A stretch of DNA of 57,217 nucleotides. It comes from Kurthia zopfii (GTDB lineage: Bacteria; Bacillota; Bacilli; Bacillales_A; Planococcaceae). Positions within the stretch are counted from its first letter, which is position 1; every line of letters starts with the position of its first letter. Positions 26,257-35,038 of the stretch are shown piece after piece. The DNA is taken from the NCBI RefSeq assembly GCF_003143955.1, contig NZ_QFVS01000016.1, positions 1 through 57,217 of the forward strand, read 5' to 3'. The translations under genes were made by a program, and so were the position numbers. Below the pieces are notes generated by a model. The model was not told where the DNA came from and did not search any database. It worked only from the letters and a program-made list of their open reading frames with translations.

Positions 26257-27120
26257 TTACTTTACTACAAAGTAGTCAATTTGTGTCGTAATATTAAAAC
26301 CTGATTTCCTATATAATTGAACCGCTGCTGGGTTGTCAGACTCTACTTCAACAGCAATTGAACTGAAGTTTTTTTCGCATGTATAATTCTTTACCCAATT
26401 TAACATACTTAATGCAATCCCTTGATTGCGGAACTGCTCTTTTGTCGCTACTGAAGTTAGCCAAACATCATCTGCAACGACCGCTGTTGTAAATGTACCT
26501 ACGACCGCTTCATCACGAAGTACCATCCACAGCTGACTCGACTCTTCCTCTTCCATCAATGCTGCCATTTCAGCAGTTTCTTCTGGAAGATCACCGAAAC
26601 CTTCAGCAAAGATTTGTTGTAATTGTGGTAAATGCGCTTGCTCAAAAGGGATGACTGTAATTGTTGCATCCACTAATTTTGCAGGTTTAGCTGCCATTTG
26701 ATATTTCGAAGAATTGTATTCATACCCTTGTTCTTCTAATAACGCAGTATAATTCGCCACAGATATAATCGCAGCCATCTCGCCTGTTGCTTCACGCTCG
26801 TTTAAACCATGCTTCAATCCTTCAATTAACACTTCTTCGATGCCGATATTACGATAATCTGGATGCACAACCATCGACCATTCAAAAGCATTCATACCGA
26901 ATAAATCGTACGCATTCACCGCCCCGATTAATTGATCGATATCTTCGTCATATGCTAATACGAGGAAACCATTACAAGTGGCATCTTGCAGACGAGCAAA
27001 TTGCATAACTTCATATAAATCGACATGTGCAGGGTATTCACTCTTACTAATTAATGTGTTCATTTCTTGAAGCGTCAAATCATCAAGTGGATAGGATGCT
27101 TTCATCGCGAATAAATTCAT
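26257..27120 (-). CDS. Tandem-GNAT acetyltransferase
   Basis: A 287-residue protein with two GNAT-like halves. The C-terminal half has the clear acetyl-CoA motif TSVATKEQFRNQGIALSMLNW and the closing NPAAVQLYRKSGFN. The N-terminal half (about 40-125) has a weaker copy, VVHPDYRNIGIEEVLIEGL. Two-domain GNATs often have one degenerate domain. The substrate is unknown. Start: ATG 27120 after AAAGGTAGTG, or the ATG five codons later. Only 45 bp separate it from the divergent acyltransferase start, so the two promoters must overlap or lie in the neighbouring gene. Confidence 0.8.
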   Translation of the reverse strand: MNLFAMKASYPLDDLTLQEMNTLISKSEYPAHVDLYEVMQFARLQDATCNGFLVLAYDEDIDQLIGAVNAYDLFGMNAFEWSMVVHPDYRNIGIEEVLIEGLKHGLNEREATGEMAAIISVANYTALLEEQGYEYNSSKYQMAAKPAKLVDATITVIPFEQAHLPQLQQIFAEGFGDLPEETAEMAALMEEEESSQLWMVLRDEAVVGTFTTAVVADDVWLTSVATKEQFRNQGIALSMLNWVKNYTCEKNFSSIAVEVESDNPAAVQLYRKSGFNITTQIDYFVVK

Positions 27121-27165
27121 TTGTTTTCACTACCTTTTTATTTTTTCGATTGGGGAGGTTCAAGT

Positions 27166-28206
27166 ATGGCAAAAAAACGATTAACTTGGGTTGATGCAGC
27201 AAAAGGGTTGCTCATGATTTTCGTCGTGATTGGTCATTACCCTGTTAAATTGGATCAACCTTGGATTACATTTATTTACTGGTTTCATATGCCTGCATTT
27301 TTCATTTTAAGCGGATTATTTTTCAAACCCGTTCCGCAAAATGAACGAATACTTCCGTATGTGAAAAAAAGATTCATGCAACTTATGATTCCTTATTTTT
27401 TCTTCCTCATCGTTATTACAGCTCTACGCTATATTTTAGCAATTGCGAGCCATAATTTCACCCTAAACTATTTGCGCCAAGATCTATATGACTTACTACT
27501 TGGTGGGCGCTTTGCTGGTGGCTCTTATGGCGTCATTTGGTTCATCACTACATTATTTGCCGCCTATATCTTATTTTTACTCATTACACGTTATTTCAAA
27601 CCTATTGTACAAATAATTATTTTAGCTATTTTTTATGCTATTGCTCAATGGGAAGGCCAGTATGTCGAAAATTTACCTGGAACAATTAAAGAAGCTTCCT
27701 TAACGATCATCATTCCATGGAATCTCGATGTCGCACTTCTCGCGGTTGTTTATTTAGGCATCGGTTACTATCTTAGAAAATTTATTAAAGACATTCATTG
27801 GTCTTTGTGGATTGCCAGCACCCTTTTCATTACTTATCATATGTATCTTACTTGGCATGACCGCTTCGATTATCACCTAAGTTTGAAATTCATTCGATAC
27901 GGTGAGCCGATTTATGATTTACTCATTCCTTTTACATTCGTTATTTCAATTTTAGGGATTATTCAATGGATTACGAAGAAAATTCGTTTAAAGATCTTTG
28001 AATTTATCGAAAAACATTCCATCGTTATTATGTATATGCATATTTCTGTTGATAAATTTGCCAACGATTTTATTGCGTATGGCTTGCTTGGTTACACAAT
28101 TCTCGGTTTGGCCATTCCGATTATTATATCTGTTTTAATGCAAAGATTCGTGCCGGTTGCACCGTTCTTACTTGGCCAACCGCATGTAAAAAAAGTATCT
28201 CCCTAG
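27166..28206 (+). CDS. Acyltransferase family 3 membrane protein
   Basis: A 346-residue integral membrane acyltransferase with about ten spans. The start KRLTWVDAAKGLLMIFVVIGH contains the family motif around R/D-x-x-K-G and the conserved histidine. It transfers acetyl or other acyl groups to surface sugars or polymers, as in OatA-like or fucose-acetylase proteins, here without a fused SGNH domain. Start: ATG 27166, seven bases after GGGGAGG; the TTG at 27121 is rejected. An SGNH hydrolase gene is close by (25612), but on the other strand; a joint role is only speculation. Confidence 0.85.
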   Translation: MAKKRLTWVDAAKGLLMIFVVIGHYPVKLDQPWITFIYWFHMPAFFILSGLFFKPVPQNERILPYVKKRFMQLMIPYFFFLIVITALRYILAIASHNFTLNYLRQDLYDLLLGGRFAGGSYGVIWFITTLFAAYILFLLITRYFKPIVQIIILAIFYAIAQWEGQYVENLPGTIKEASLTIIIPWNLDVALLAVVYLGIGYYLRKFIKDIHWSLWIASTLFITYHMYLTWHDRFDYHLSLKFIRYGEPIYDLLIPFTFVISILGIIQWITKKIRLKIFEFIEKHSIVIMYMHISVDKFANDFIAYGLLGYTILGLAIPIIISVLMQRFVPVAPFLLGQPHVKKVSP

Positions 28207-28228
28207 CATACTGCTTTGAAGATACTTT
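28188..28228. terminator. Bidirectional terminator
   Basis: AAAGTATCT (28192-28200) pairs with AGATACTTT (28220-28228). An A-run before it gives seven T for the minus-strand EamA gene; the stem overlaps the end of the acyltransferase gene. Confidence 0.85.
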
Positions 28229-28235
28229 CCGTTTA

Positions 28236-29162
28236 TTATTGCGATTCTAATTTCTTCGTCTGTCGATCACCTTCGAGCGAAAGCCATGTTACACAGACGA
28301 GCATGATGATGACACCAGCGATTTGCCAACCTTCTAAGACACGACCTAGCCAAATGACCGAGATGACCATCGCAGTTAAAGGCTCCATACTTGAAAGGAT
28401 ACTCGTCTCAACAGGTGAAATATATTTCATACTGCCGAGGAATAAGACGAAAGCGAAAGTACCGCAGAGGATGACCCATACCATCATCCAAGCAATACTT
28501 GGTTGAAGCATGATTTCCATTTCTTCAAATTGCCAAAAACCTTTGAAAAGACCGAGAACTAATCCACCAATTAGCATTCCCCAACCAACAACAATGAGTA
28601 CACCCCACTCATTCATGATCGAAGTTGGGTATAATGTATAGAAGGCGAAAGTTAAGCCGACACCTAATCCCCAAAGCAATGCTTCATTACTTACGAGCAG
28701 GTTACTAAATGACCCGTTCGTTAGTAACAGGAAAAGGCCTACTAATGTACCCGCGATACCGATCACTTGGTACTTTGGCGGTAGCATGCGTTGTGCAAAT
28801 GATACATATAGCACAACGAAAATTGGTGCTAAAAATTGCAAAAGCGTTGCTAACACTGCATTACTCGCATTAATGGCGGCAACGAATGTATATTGAACAC
28901 CCAACATCCCTAGAACGCCAAAAATGATTAATTTTACCCACCAAAATGGCGACTTCCAAATTGAAAAAATATCTTTTTTCGTTAACATTAGAAATAGTAA
29001 TAACATCGCACCTGCTAACGTCAATCTAATTGTTAGCATAAATGAAACGGATAACTCACTAGACGATAATACCCATTCCATCATTGGCCCAGTTGCCCCC
29101 CACAGCATCGCGCCGGAAATAATCATGATTATCCCTTTTAACCTTTGTGACGTACTATTCAC
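28236..29162 (-). CDS. EamA/DMT-family transporter
   Basis: A 308-residue ten-span exporter with two EamA repeats. It opens IMIISGAMLWGATGPMMEWVL; the loop-helix ALLWGLGVGLTFAFYTLYP starts the second repeat, and SPVETSILSSMEPLTAMVISVIWLGRVLEGWQ is the signature of the RhaT/YdcZ-like branch. The substrate is unknown. The start is GTG 29162, eight bases after AGGGG. It is a second EamA gene in the window, clearly different from the one at 12584. Confidence 0.87.
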   Translation of the reverse strand: MNSTSQRLKGIIMIISGAMLWGATGPMMEWVLSSSELSVSFMLTIRLTLAGAMLLLFLMLTKKDIFSIWKSPFWWVKLIIFGVLGMLGVQYTFVAAINASNAVLATLLQFLAPIFVVLYVSFAQRMLPPKYQVIGIAGTLVGLFLLLTNGSFSNLLVSNEALLWGLGVGLTFAFYTLYPTSIMNEWGVLIVVGWGMLIGGLVLGLFKGFWQFEEMEIMLQPSIAWMMVWVILCGTFAFVLFLGSMKYISPVETSILSSMEPLTAMVISVIWLGRVLEGWQIAGVIIMLVCVTWLSLEGDRQTKKLESQ

Positions 29163-29368
29163 TTGAACATCCCCTTTTGTATAACTATTTTACTTATTTA
29201 CTGTAAAGTTTTTGTATTACAACGCCTATTTTTGATTCTTTTTTAATTATTTCAAAAGAAATACTCAAAAAATATTTTTTCTAATTCATTACCCATTACT
29301 AATGACTTATACATGGTTTTTATCTATAATATAATGTATATAGTAATTTCAAGGAGTCGTTGCATGAT

Positions 29369-31384
29369 ATGTCAGAAAATAACAATATTTTTCAAACAAC
29401 TATAGAATTAATTAATCACTTACCCCACCCTTTCCTCCTTGTAAATCAAAACGGAGAAATTGTTTTGTGGAATACAGATGCCGAAAGTAAACTTGGCTAC
29501 AGCTATAAAGAAATGAATGGTTTCCCCGTTCCTTTTGCAGATTCAAGTCAAATTACTGCATACGAGGAATTGTTCCACCAGCTACTTAACGAGCCTCAAA
29601 CTTCTTTTGACTCTGGGTATCAAAATTATTTAACAAAATCTAAAAAGAGAATGTTATTCAAAACCTATGTAAGAATCATCTACTTTGAAGATCAACCTTA
29701 TTTAGCTATGAGTCTCGTCTTATCTGATAGTAGCACGACTGATAGTAGTTTTGAAGAGGAGCTATCATATTTATACGCAGGTCTTAAAGATTCTTATATG
29801 ACACTTTTCTTAGATAGTGAAGGTCTTATTACTGCGGCTAACTCAAGCTTTTTAAAATTGAGTAAATGGACGCCTAAACGTGTTCTTGGCAAAACTTTTT
29901 GGCAAATGTTCCCTCAAACTACTGAAGGGACAAAAATCGCCAATAAAATTTGGGAATCCCTGAAAAATAATCGTTCATGGCAAGGCGAGGTAGAAAAAGT
30001 AACGAAGGATGGCCAATCATATTGGGTATCTCTATCAGCCATTCCTATCCCAAAAAACCATGCAGGTAGAGCTTCTTACTTATTATTAGAAAAAGATGTT
30101 ACCGAGAAAAAAGTGTTACAGAAACAATTAGAAAAAATCGCGTATATTGACCAAGAGACGGGCTTAATGAACCGCTATCGACTTGAGCAAATCGTTAATG
30201 ACATGATTGAGGATGCACAGCATTTCACATTCGTCTTTTTAAGCATCGATAAGTTCTATTCTCTAAAAGAAATTTACGACGAAAAGGCAGAAGCTGTTCT
30301 CGTAATGGAATTTACAAGTCGTATGAAAATGTATTTCCAAGATAGTGTCATGGCGCGTATTAGCGTCAATGAATTCGTCGTTCTAACACCACTTGGCGAA
30401 TGGTTCATCCAAGGATTCCTTGCATACTTAAAACAACACCCAATTTATTTAGATAATACTTCTACACCTCTAACAATTAGTGGTGGTATTACGAAATTCC
30501 CTGAGGATCAAAATACATTTAGTAATCTATTCAAAGCTTCAAATACCGTTATTCAAAAAGTACAAAGTGAAGGTGGAGATAATATTACGAGTCTGTCAAA
30601 AGACGACCACCAAAATTTAAGTACACGATCTGTTATCGAAAAACGTCTATTAGTCGCTTTAAATCAAAAAGATTTACATGTTCTTTATCAACCTCAACGT
30701 GATCTTGACTCTGATGGTATTAAAACTGTCGAAGCACTTGTACGTTGGGAAGATCAAGAAATTGGCATGGTCCCACCAGATATTTTAATTCCAATCGCTG
30801 AAGAAACGGGATTAATCAACCAAATCGGTCGTTTCATTCTTGAAAAAGCGTGTGAACAAGCAGTTGAATGGTCAAATCAAGGTCATAATATTCGCGTAAG
30901 TATTAATACATCGATTCGCGAATTCCGTGATAAAAACATGGCAGAAGCGATTCGCAAAGTACTTCAAAGTACAGGCTGCCCTGCACATTTATTACAAATT
31001 GAGATTACAGAGAAATTCGCTTTAGAAGCAGAAGCAGAATCATCAATCGTAAAACAAATGAAACAGCTTCAAGCGGAAGGCGTTAAATTCTCATTAGATG
31101 ACTTCGGAACTGGTTATGCTTCATTCCGTTACATGCAATTGCTACCTCTTGAAGAATTTAAAATCGACAAATCATTCATTTCATCTGTTACGTACCAAGA
31201 GAAAACACAAGCGCTTGTAAAAGGCATGATCCAATTTGGGAAATCACTTCAAATGCGCGTTGTCGCAGAAGGAGTCGAAACAGAAGAACAAGAATTCTTC
31301 CTTCGCGAAGCAGGTTGTGACGCGGTACAAGGTTACTATATTAGCCGCCCAACAAGCCCAATCGACATCGAGAATTTATTATAA
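29369..31384 (+). CDS. PAS-PAS-GGDEF(degenerate)-EAL protein, probable c-di-GMP phosphodiesterase
   Basis: A soluble signalling protein of about 671 residues with a PAS domain (10-120), a second PAS (135-240, with GKTFWQMFP), a GGDEF-like domain (255-410) and an EAL domain (430-670). The GGDEF site reads SVNEF, so cyclase activity is not expected. The EAL site is intact: EALVRW, LQIEITE, LDDFGTGY, FKIDKSFI, AEGVETEE and VQGYYISRP. It should degrade cyclic di-GMP under PAS control. The start is unclear: ATG 29369 lies 12 bases and TTG 29360 three bases after AAGGAG. Confidence 0.88.
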   Translation: MSENNNIFQTTIELINHLPHPFLLVNQNGEIVLWNTDAESKLGYSYKEMNGFPVPFADSSQITAYEELFHQLLNEPQTSFDSGYQNYLTKSKKRMLFKTYVRIIYFEDQPYLAMSLVLSDSSTTDSSFEEELSYLYAGLKDSYMTLFLDSEGLITAANSSFLKLSKWTPKRVLGKTFWQMFPQTTEGTKIANKIWESLKNNRSWQGEVEKVTKDGQSYWVSLSAIPIPKNHAGRASYLLLEKDVTEKKVLQKQLEKIAYIDQETGLMNRYRLEQIVNDMIEDAQHFTFVFLSIDKFYSLKEIYDEKAEAVLVMEFTSRMKMYFQDSVMARISVNEFVVLTPLGEWFIQGFLAYLKQHPIYLDNTSTPLTISGGITKFPEDQNTFSNLFKASNTVIQKVQSEGGDNITSLSKDDHQNLSTRSVIEKRLLVALNQKDLHVLYQPQRDLDSDGIKTVEALVRWEDQEIGMVPPDILIPIAEETGLINQIGRFILEKACEQAVEWSNQGHNIRVSINTSIREFRDKNMAEAIRKVLQSTGCPAHLLQIEITEKFALEAEAESSIVKQMKQLQAEGVKFSLDDFGTGYASFRYMQLLPLEEFKIDKSFISSVTYQEKTQALVKGMIQFGKSLQMRVVAEGVETEEQEFFLREAGCDAVQGYYISRPTSPIDIENLL

Positions 31385-31397
31385 GAATTAAAAAATA

Positions 31398-31436
31398 AAG
31401 CGTATTAGAACGAATCGTTGTTCTAATACGCTTTTT
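31398..31436 (+). terminator. Terminator of the EAL gene
   Basis: Perfect 14-bp stem AAGCGTATTAGAAC (31398-31411) / GTTCTAATACGCTT (31420-31433) with T5. Confidence 0.92.
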
Positions 31437-31587
31437 CGAATATATAAATTGTAAATATATGTGTTTTTTAACATAAATATGTGGTATTATATCAACAGGT
31501 CTATTTACCTAAAAACCAATTAGTTTACTCAAAGATAAAAAAATACCAGTAAATAAGAACCAACCAACTACAGAAAGGTGTTTTCAA

Positions 31588-33519
31588 ATGAAATTAAAAT
31601 TTTCTCTTGGCATTATCTTTTCACTACTATTAATCTTCACATTTAGTAGCACTTCAAACGCTTCAGAAAAAATCTCTTTACCGAATATCAATAATTTATC
31701 TACTTCATATGATACAGTGATTCCACTACAATCTAATCCAGAAAGGCAGGATATTTTAGTAGCAAATAGGGAGCATGCTTATATAATGGACTTAATTAGT
31801 GGGAATAAATTACGTACAATACAACCCCAAAAATATTATCTCAACTACTTAAGCACAGATGTTCTAAACAATTACTTTGTCTATCAAGATGATTATGATT
31901 ATTCTTTTAATTATACCTATAAATATATAAGCAACTTACTTTACTCAACAAAAGGAACAAACGGGAATAAACTTCCTTTCATGGGATATCCACTTGGCTT
32001 TTTAGCAAATTCATCAACTTTAATAATTATTGGAATAAAAGAAGAACCCGAAAATGAATATATAGATATGTATGATGAAAAAATCGCATTATACGGCTAT
32101 GACCTAGATAGAAAAAAGGTCGTATTCAAACGAAATTTACCTAATTATGATTTATATGCTTTCAATAAAGAAATCGTTTTTGCGAACGACAAAAATTTAA
32201 TGATCTATGATGCAAATGGTAACTATCAAGATGTTATGGAATTTAATTCTAAAATTACAGATTTACACTTTACTGAAGATGGCTCAAAACTAGTAGTAGC
32301 AACTAGCGCAGATACACTTCAAATTATTGATACGAAAAATTATTCATTAGATAAGAAACTGCCTTTTATTAATTCTAATAAAGCAGACTTACTTACAATC
32401 GATAGCACAAATAAATATCTAGCTTTAAGTGATGAAAACTATCACTTTAAACTTTATGATTTTACTAATGGTAAAAGAATTTACACATCAGAAGATAGCA
32501 AAACAACTGGTGGCGGTATTGCGCTTTCTAAAAATGCGAAATTCATTCTTAATAACGGCTCCGTATACAGTGGAAAAAATCTGACTTCCTATATACAAAG
32601 TGTTGAATTACCGAATAATTTAAAAACAATCGAGCTTGGTCAATCTTATTCACCAACACTTACTGCCAATCGTGCAAATGGAACAAATGACTTGATTACT
32701 TCTGGAATCGAATGGCATACAGATAATTATAATATTGCTTACATTGATGGTGGAAAAAACCTGTTAATTCCGCGGAAAACTGGAGAATTCACACTTTATT
32801 CTACTTACTTAGATGAAAAAATTAAAAATCGAGTAAAAGTTGTAGATACAAAGAAGCCCGTATTCGAAGGTGTTAAAAACCTAACATTCTATGCAAACCA
32901 AGGAATCAAATCAATGCACGGCATGACCGCTAAAGACCTTGGCGATGGTGATGTTACTTCTAAAGTTAAAGTATCTGGCTCTTTTAATGCTAATAAGGCA
33001 GGCGTCTACAAACTAAGTTATTCAGTAACTGATTCAGCTGGAAATACTGCTACTGCAAAACGTACGATCACAATTAAGTACAATCCTTTAAAAAATGCAT
33101 TTCTTTATGATAAGTACTTCTATCTTTCAAATAGTTCATATAACAAAAAAGGAAGCGGAATTAGTCCATTCCTAGTTTCTAGTTATGTTTATAAAAAAGG
33201 GAAAACCATTAGCCCTATAATGGAAATTGATGTAAAAAATATCATCAATAATCCATTTAAAACTATAGTATTCAAGTCTAACGGAAAGCAATTAACGATA
33301 AATATTAAAGGCTCTAAATATTATAAATCAACCGAATATGGCTTTTATAATTTATCAACAAAAGACAGAAATTGGATTAAATCTAATGTTGCTGCAAACA
33401 AAACTTTAACAGTTCAAATCAATGCATCTAGAAAAAACCTTAAATCTACACTTAATGCAAAACAAAAACAAGGTCTACTAGATGGCGTTTTACTCTATGA
33501 TTATTTTACAGGAAAATAA
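31588..33519 (+). CDS. Secreted beta-propeller plus Ig-like (DUF5011) protein
   Basis: A 643-residue exported protein. Residues 1-26 (KLKFSLGIIFSLLLIFTFSSTSNAS) form a signal peptide. Residues about 40-340 show repeating strand patterns like a WD40/PQQ-type propeller (ILVANREHAYIMDLISGNKLRTI; DLHFTEDGSKLVVATSADTLQIIDT). An Ig-like DUF5011 module (about 428-500: DTKKPVFEGVKNLTFYANQG ... GDVTSKVKVSG) follows. The last 140 residues are lysine-rich and unknown. No LPxTG or S-layer repeat is seen. The gene is visibly more AT-rich than its neighbours. An environmental or surface adhesion role is a guess. Confidence 0.7.
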   Translation: MKLKFSLGIIFSLLLIFTFSSTSNASEKISLPNINNLSTSYDTVIPLQSNPERQDILVANREHAYIMDLISGNKLRTIQPQKYYLNYLSTDVLNNYFVYQDDYDYSFNYTYKYISNLLYSTKGTNGNKLPFMGYPLGFLANSSTLIIIGIKEEPENEYIDMYDEKIALYGYDLDRKKVVFKRNLPNYDLYAFNKEIVFANDKNLMIYDANGNYQDVMEFNSKITDLHFTEDGSKLVVATSADTLQIIDTKNYSLDKKLPFINSNKADLLTIDSTNKYLALSDENYHFKLYDFTNGKRIYTSEDSKTTGGGIALSKNAKFILNNGSVYSGKNLTSYIQSVELPNNLKTIELGQSYSPTLTANRANGTNDLITSGIEWHTDNYNIAYIDGGKNLLIPRKTGEFTLYSTYLDEKIKNRVKVVDTKKPVFEGVKNLTFYANQGIKSMHGMTAKDLGDGDVTSKVKVSGSFNANKAGVYKLSYSVTDSAGNTATAKRTITIKYNPLKNAFLYDKYFYLSNSSYNKKGSGISPFLVSSYVYKKGKTISPIMEIDVKNIINNPFKTIVFKSNGKQLTINIKGSKYYKSTEYGFYNLSTKDRNWIKSNVAANKTLTVQINASRKNLKSTLNAKQKQGLLDGVLLYDYFTGK

Positions 33520-33585
33520 ACAGAGCCTTAACCAACGTTAGACAAATGAATCAACCGTAGTCGAACACACTATTGTTCTACTTCT

Positions 33586-33627
33586 AAGGTGAATGAAATT
33601 GGATTTTCAATTTCATTCACCTTTTTT
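33586..33627 (+). terminator. Terminator of the secreted protein gene
   Basis: Perfect 15-bp stem AAGGTGAATGAAATT (33586-33600) / AATTTCATTCACCTT (33609-33623) followed by T-rich sequence. Confidence 0.88.
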
Positions 33628-33650
33628 ATTCGTAATTTCTGAAACGCCAC

Positions 33651-33683
33651 AAAAAAACCTTCGCAACTATTGTGCGAAGGTTT
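33651..33683 (-). terminator. Terminator of the split ThrE operon
   Basis: AAACCTTCGCA (33655-33665) pairs with TGCGAAGGTTT (33673-33683); seven T on the minus strand. Confidence 0.9.
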
Positions 33684-33690
33684 GATTTTA

Positions 33691-34152
33691 TTATGAGTTT
33701 GTTTTTGATGCGTATTTTTTTCTTCTTAGCATTGTAAAAATCAATTGCATAAATACTTCTGCAAAAACTAATCCCATTACGATTGCACCTGTGATCAAAC
33801 TTGTTTTCACTGCGAATTCGATACTTTGCGTATAATCCTTTTCAACAACATGGCGCATCGTATTATAAGCCATACCACCAGGAACAAGTGGAATTATTCC
33901 CGCTACACTGAAGATTAACATCGGCGTTTTAAAGCGTTTCGCATACATATGCGCAATCATGGCAATGACAAATGATGCAACAAATGATGCTGGTACTACG
34001 TCTACGCCTTGATTCGTAAATGCCAAATAGATTACCCAACCAAGCGCTCCAACAACACCGCAATGAAATAAAGTATTCTTCGGTGCATTAAAAATAATAC
34101 CGAATGAAGCCGTGGCGATGAAGCTTAAAACCAATTGTATAATGTATTCCAT
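33691..34152 (-). CDS. Threonine/serine exporter, small subunit (DUF3815/YjjB-like)
   Basis: A 153-residue membrane protein with about four spans, equal to the C-terminal half of ThrE. The block VVPASFVASFVIAMIAHMYAKRFKTP and the LVPGGMAY motif are family marks. With the DUF1212 partner just upstream it would form a threonine/serine export pore. Start: ATG 34152, eight bases after AGGAGG; a GTG one codon earlier is also open. Adjacent to and downstream of its partner, 12 bp gap. Confidence 0.87.
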   Translation of the reverse strand: MEYIIQLVLSFIATASFGIIFNAPKNTLFHCGVVGALGWVIYLAFTNQGVDVVPASFVASFVIAMIAHMYAKRFKTPMLIFSVAGIIPLVPGGMAYNTMRHVVEKDYTQSIEFAVKTSLITGAIVMGLVFAEVFMQLIFTMLRRKKYASKTNS

Positions 34153-34164
34153 CACTTCATCCTC

Positions 34165-34926
34165 CTAAAACGCCAGTACAAGCGCTACACCTGCTCCAAT
34201 TGCTGTGGCAGTAAGAAAGGCTTCGACACCTTTGGCAACACCTGAAACGAAGTGTCCAGCCATTAAATCACGTACTGCATTGGCAATCGGCACACCAGGT
34301 ACTAACGGCATGACTGATCCAATAATTATTTTATCCAATTCCGCACCAAAACCAAATTCTACGGAGAAGAAAGCGATAATCCCAACAAAGAGGGCTCCGG
34401 TAAATTCTGCGAAAAACTTAACTCTCGTTAATGAGTGAATTGCGTAAAAGACGATGAAGCCTATACCACCCGCAACGAAAGCTGCAGGCATATCCGCATA
34501 AATCCCTTTAAATAAAATTAAGAAACACGCACTGGCGATGGCAGATGCTAAAATTTGCACCCAAACCGGGAAGAAAAAGTTTGTTCTCTCAATTCTCAAT
34601 AATTCTTCATAAGCCTTTTCTACTGTGAGTTGTTTCGAAGTTAAACCTCTTGAAACATTATTCACAAGAGAAATTTTCTCTAAATCTGTCGTACGACTAG
34701 GTATTTGAGCGATTCTTGTAGGTCTTTCATGTCCAGCTGAAAAAATAATTCCTGTCGGTGTCACAAAACTTTGTGCATCCACATATCCTTGTGACTGCGC
34801 CATCCTCATCATTGTATCTTCTGCTCGATAAGTTTCCGCGCCACTTTGCACGAGTAATCGACCGGCTAATAGGAAACAGTTGATCGCTAATTCTTCCTCT
34901 TTATTATGAGCCAAAAACTCACACAT
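34165..34926 (-). CDS. Threonine/serine exporter, large subunit (DUF1212/YjjP-like)
   Basis: A 253-residue protein with a soluble N-terminal domain (GRLLVQSGAETYRAEDTM ... TPTGIIFS) typical of DUF1212/ThrE and five hydrophobic spans, with LVPGVPIANAVRDLMAG as family motif. It is predicted to export threonine and serine with the small subunit. The start is uncertain: ATG 34926 lies only about one base from AAAGG, TTG 34914 about twelve bases; expression may be weak. It is divergent from the deacetylase gene, with 112 bp between. Confidence 0.87.
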   Translation of the reverse strand: MCEFLAHNKEEELAINCFLLAGRLLVQSGAETYRAEDTMMRMAQSQGYVDAQSFVTPTGIIFSAGHERPTRIAQIPSRTTDLEKISLVNNVSRGLTSKQLTVEKAYEELLRIERTNFFFPVWVQILASAIASACFLILFKGIYADMPAAFVAGGIGFIVFYAIHSLTRVKFFAEFTGALFVGIIAFFSVEFGFGAELDKIIIGSVMPLVPGVPIANAVRDLMAGHFVSGVAKGVEAFLTATAIGAGVALVLAF

Positions 34927-35038
34927 CCTTTCTTATGTATAAATTGTCATTAAATATAATTAAATTCAAACTTTTTTACGCATTCGTCCGTCTAATAATG
35001 GTAATATTAAACTAATATTGAATAAAGGAGTACATAAT

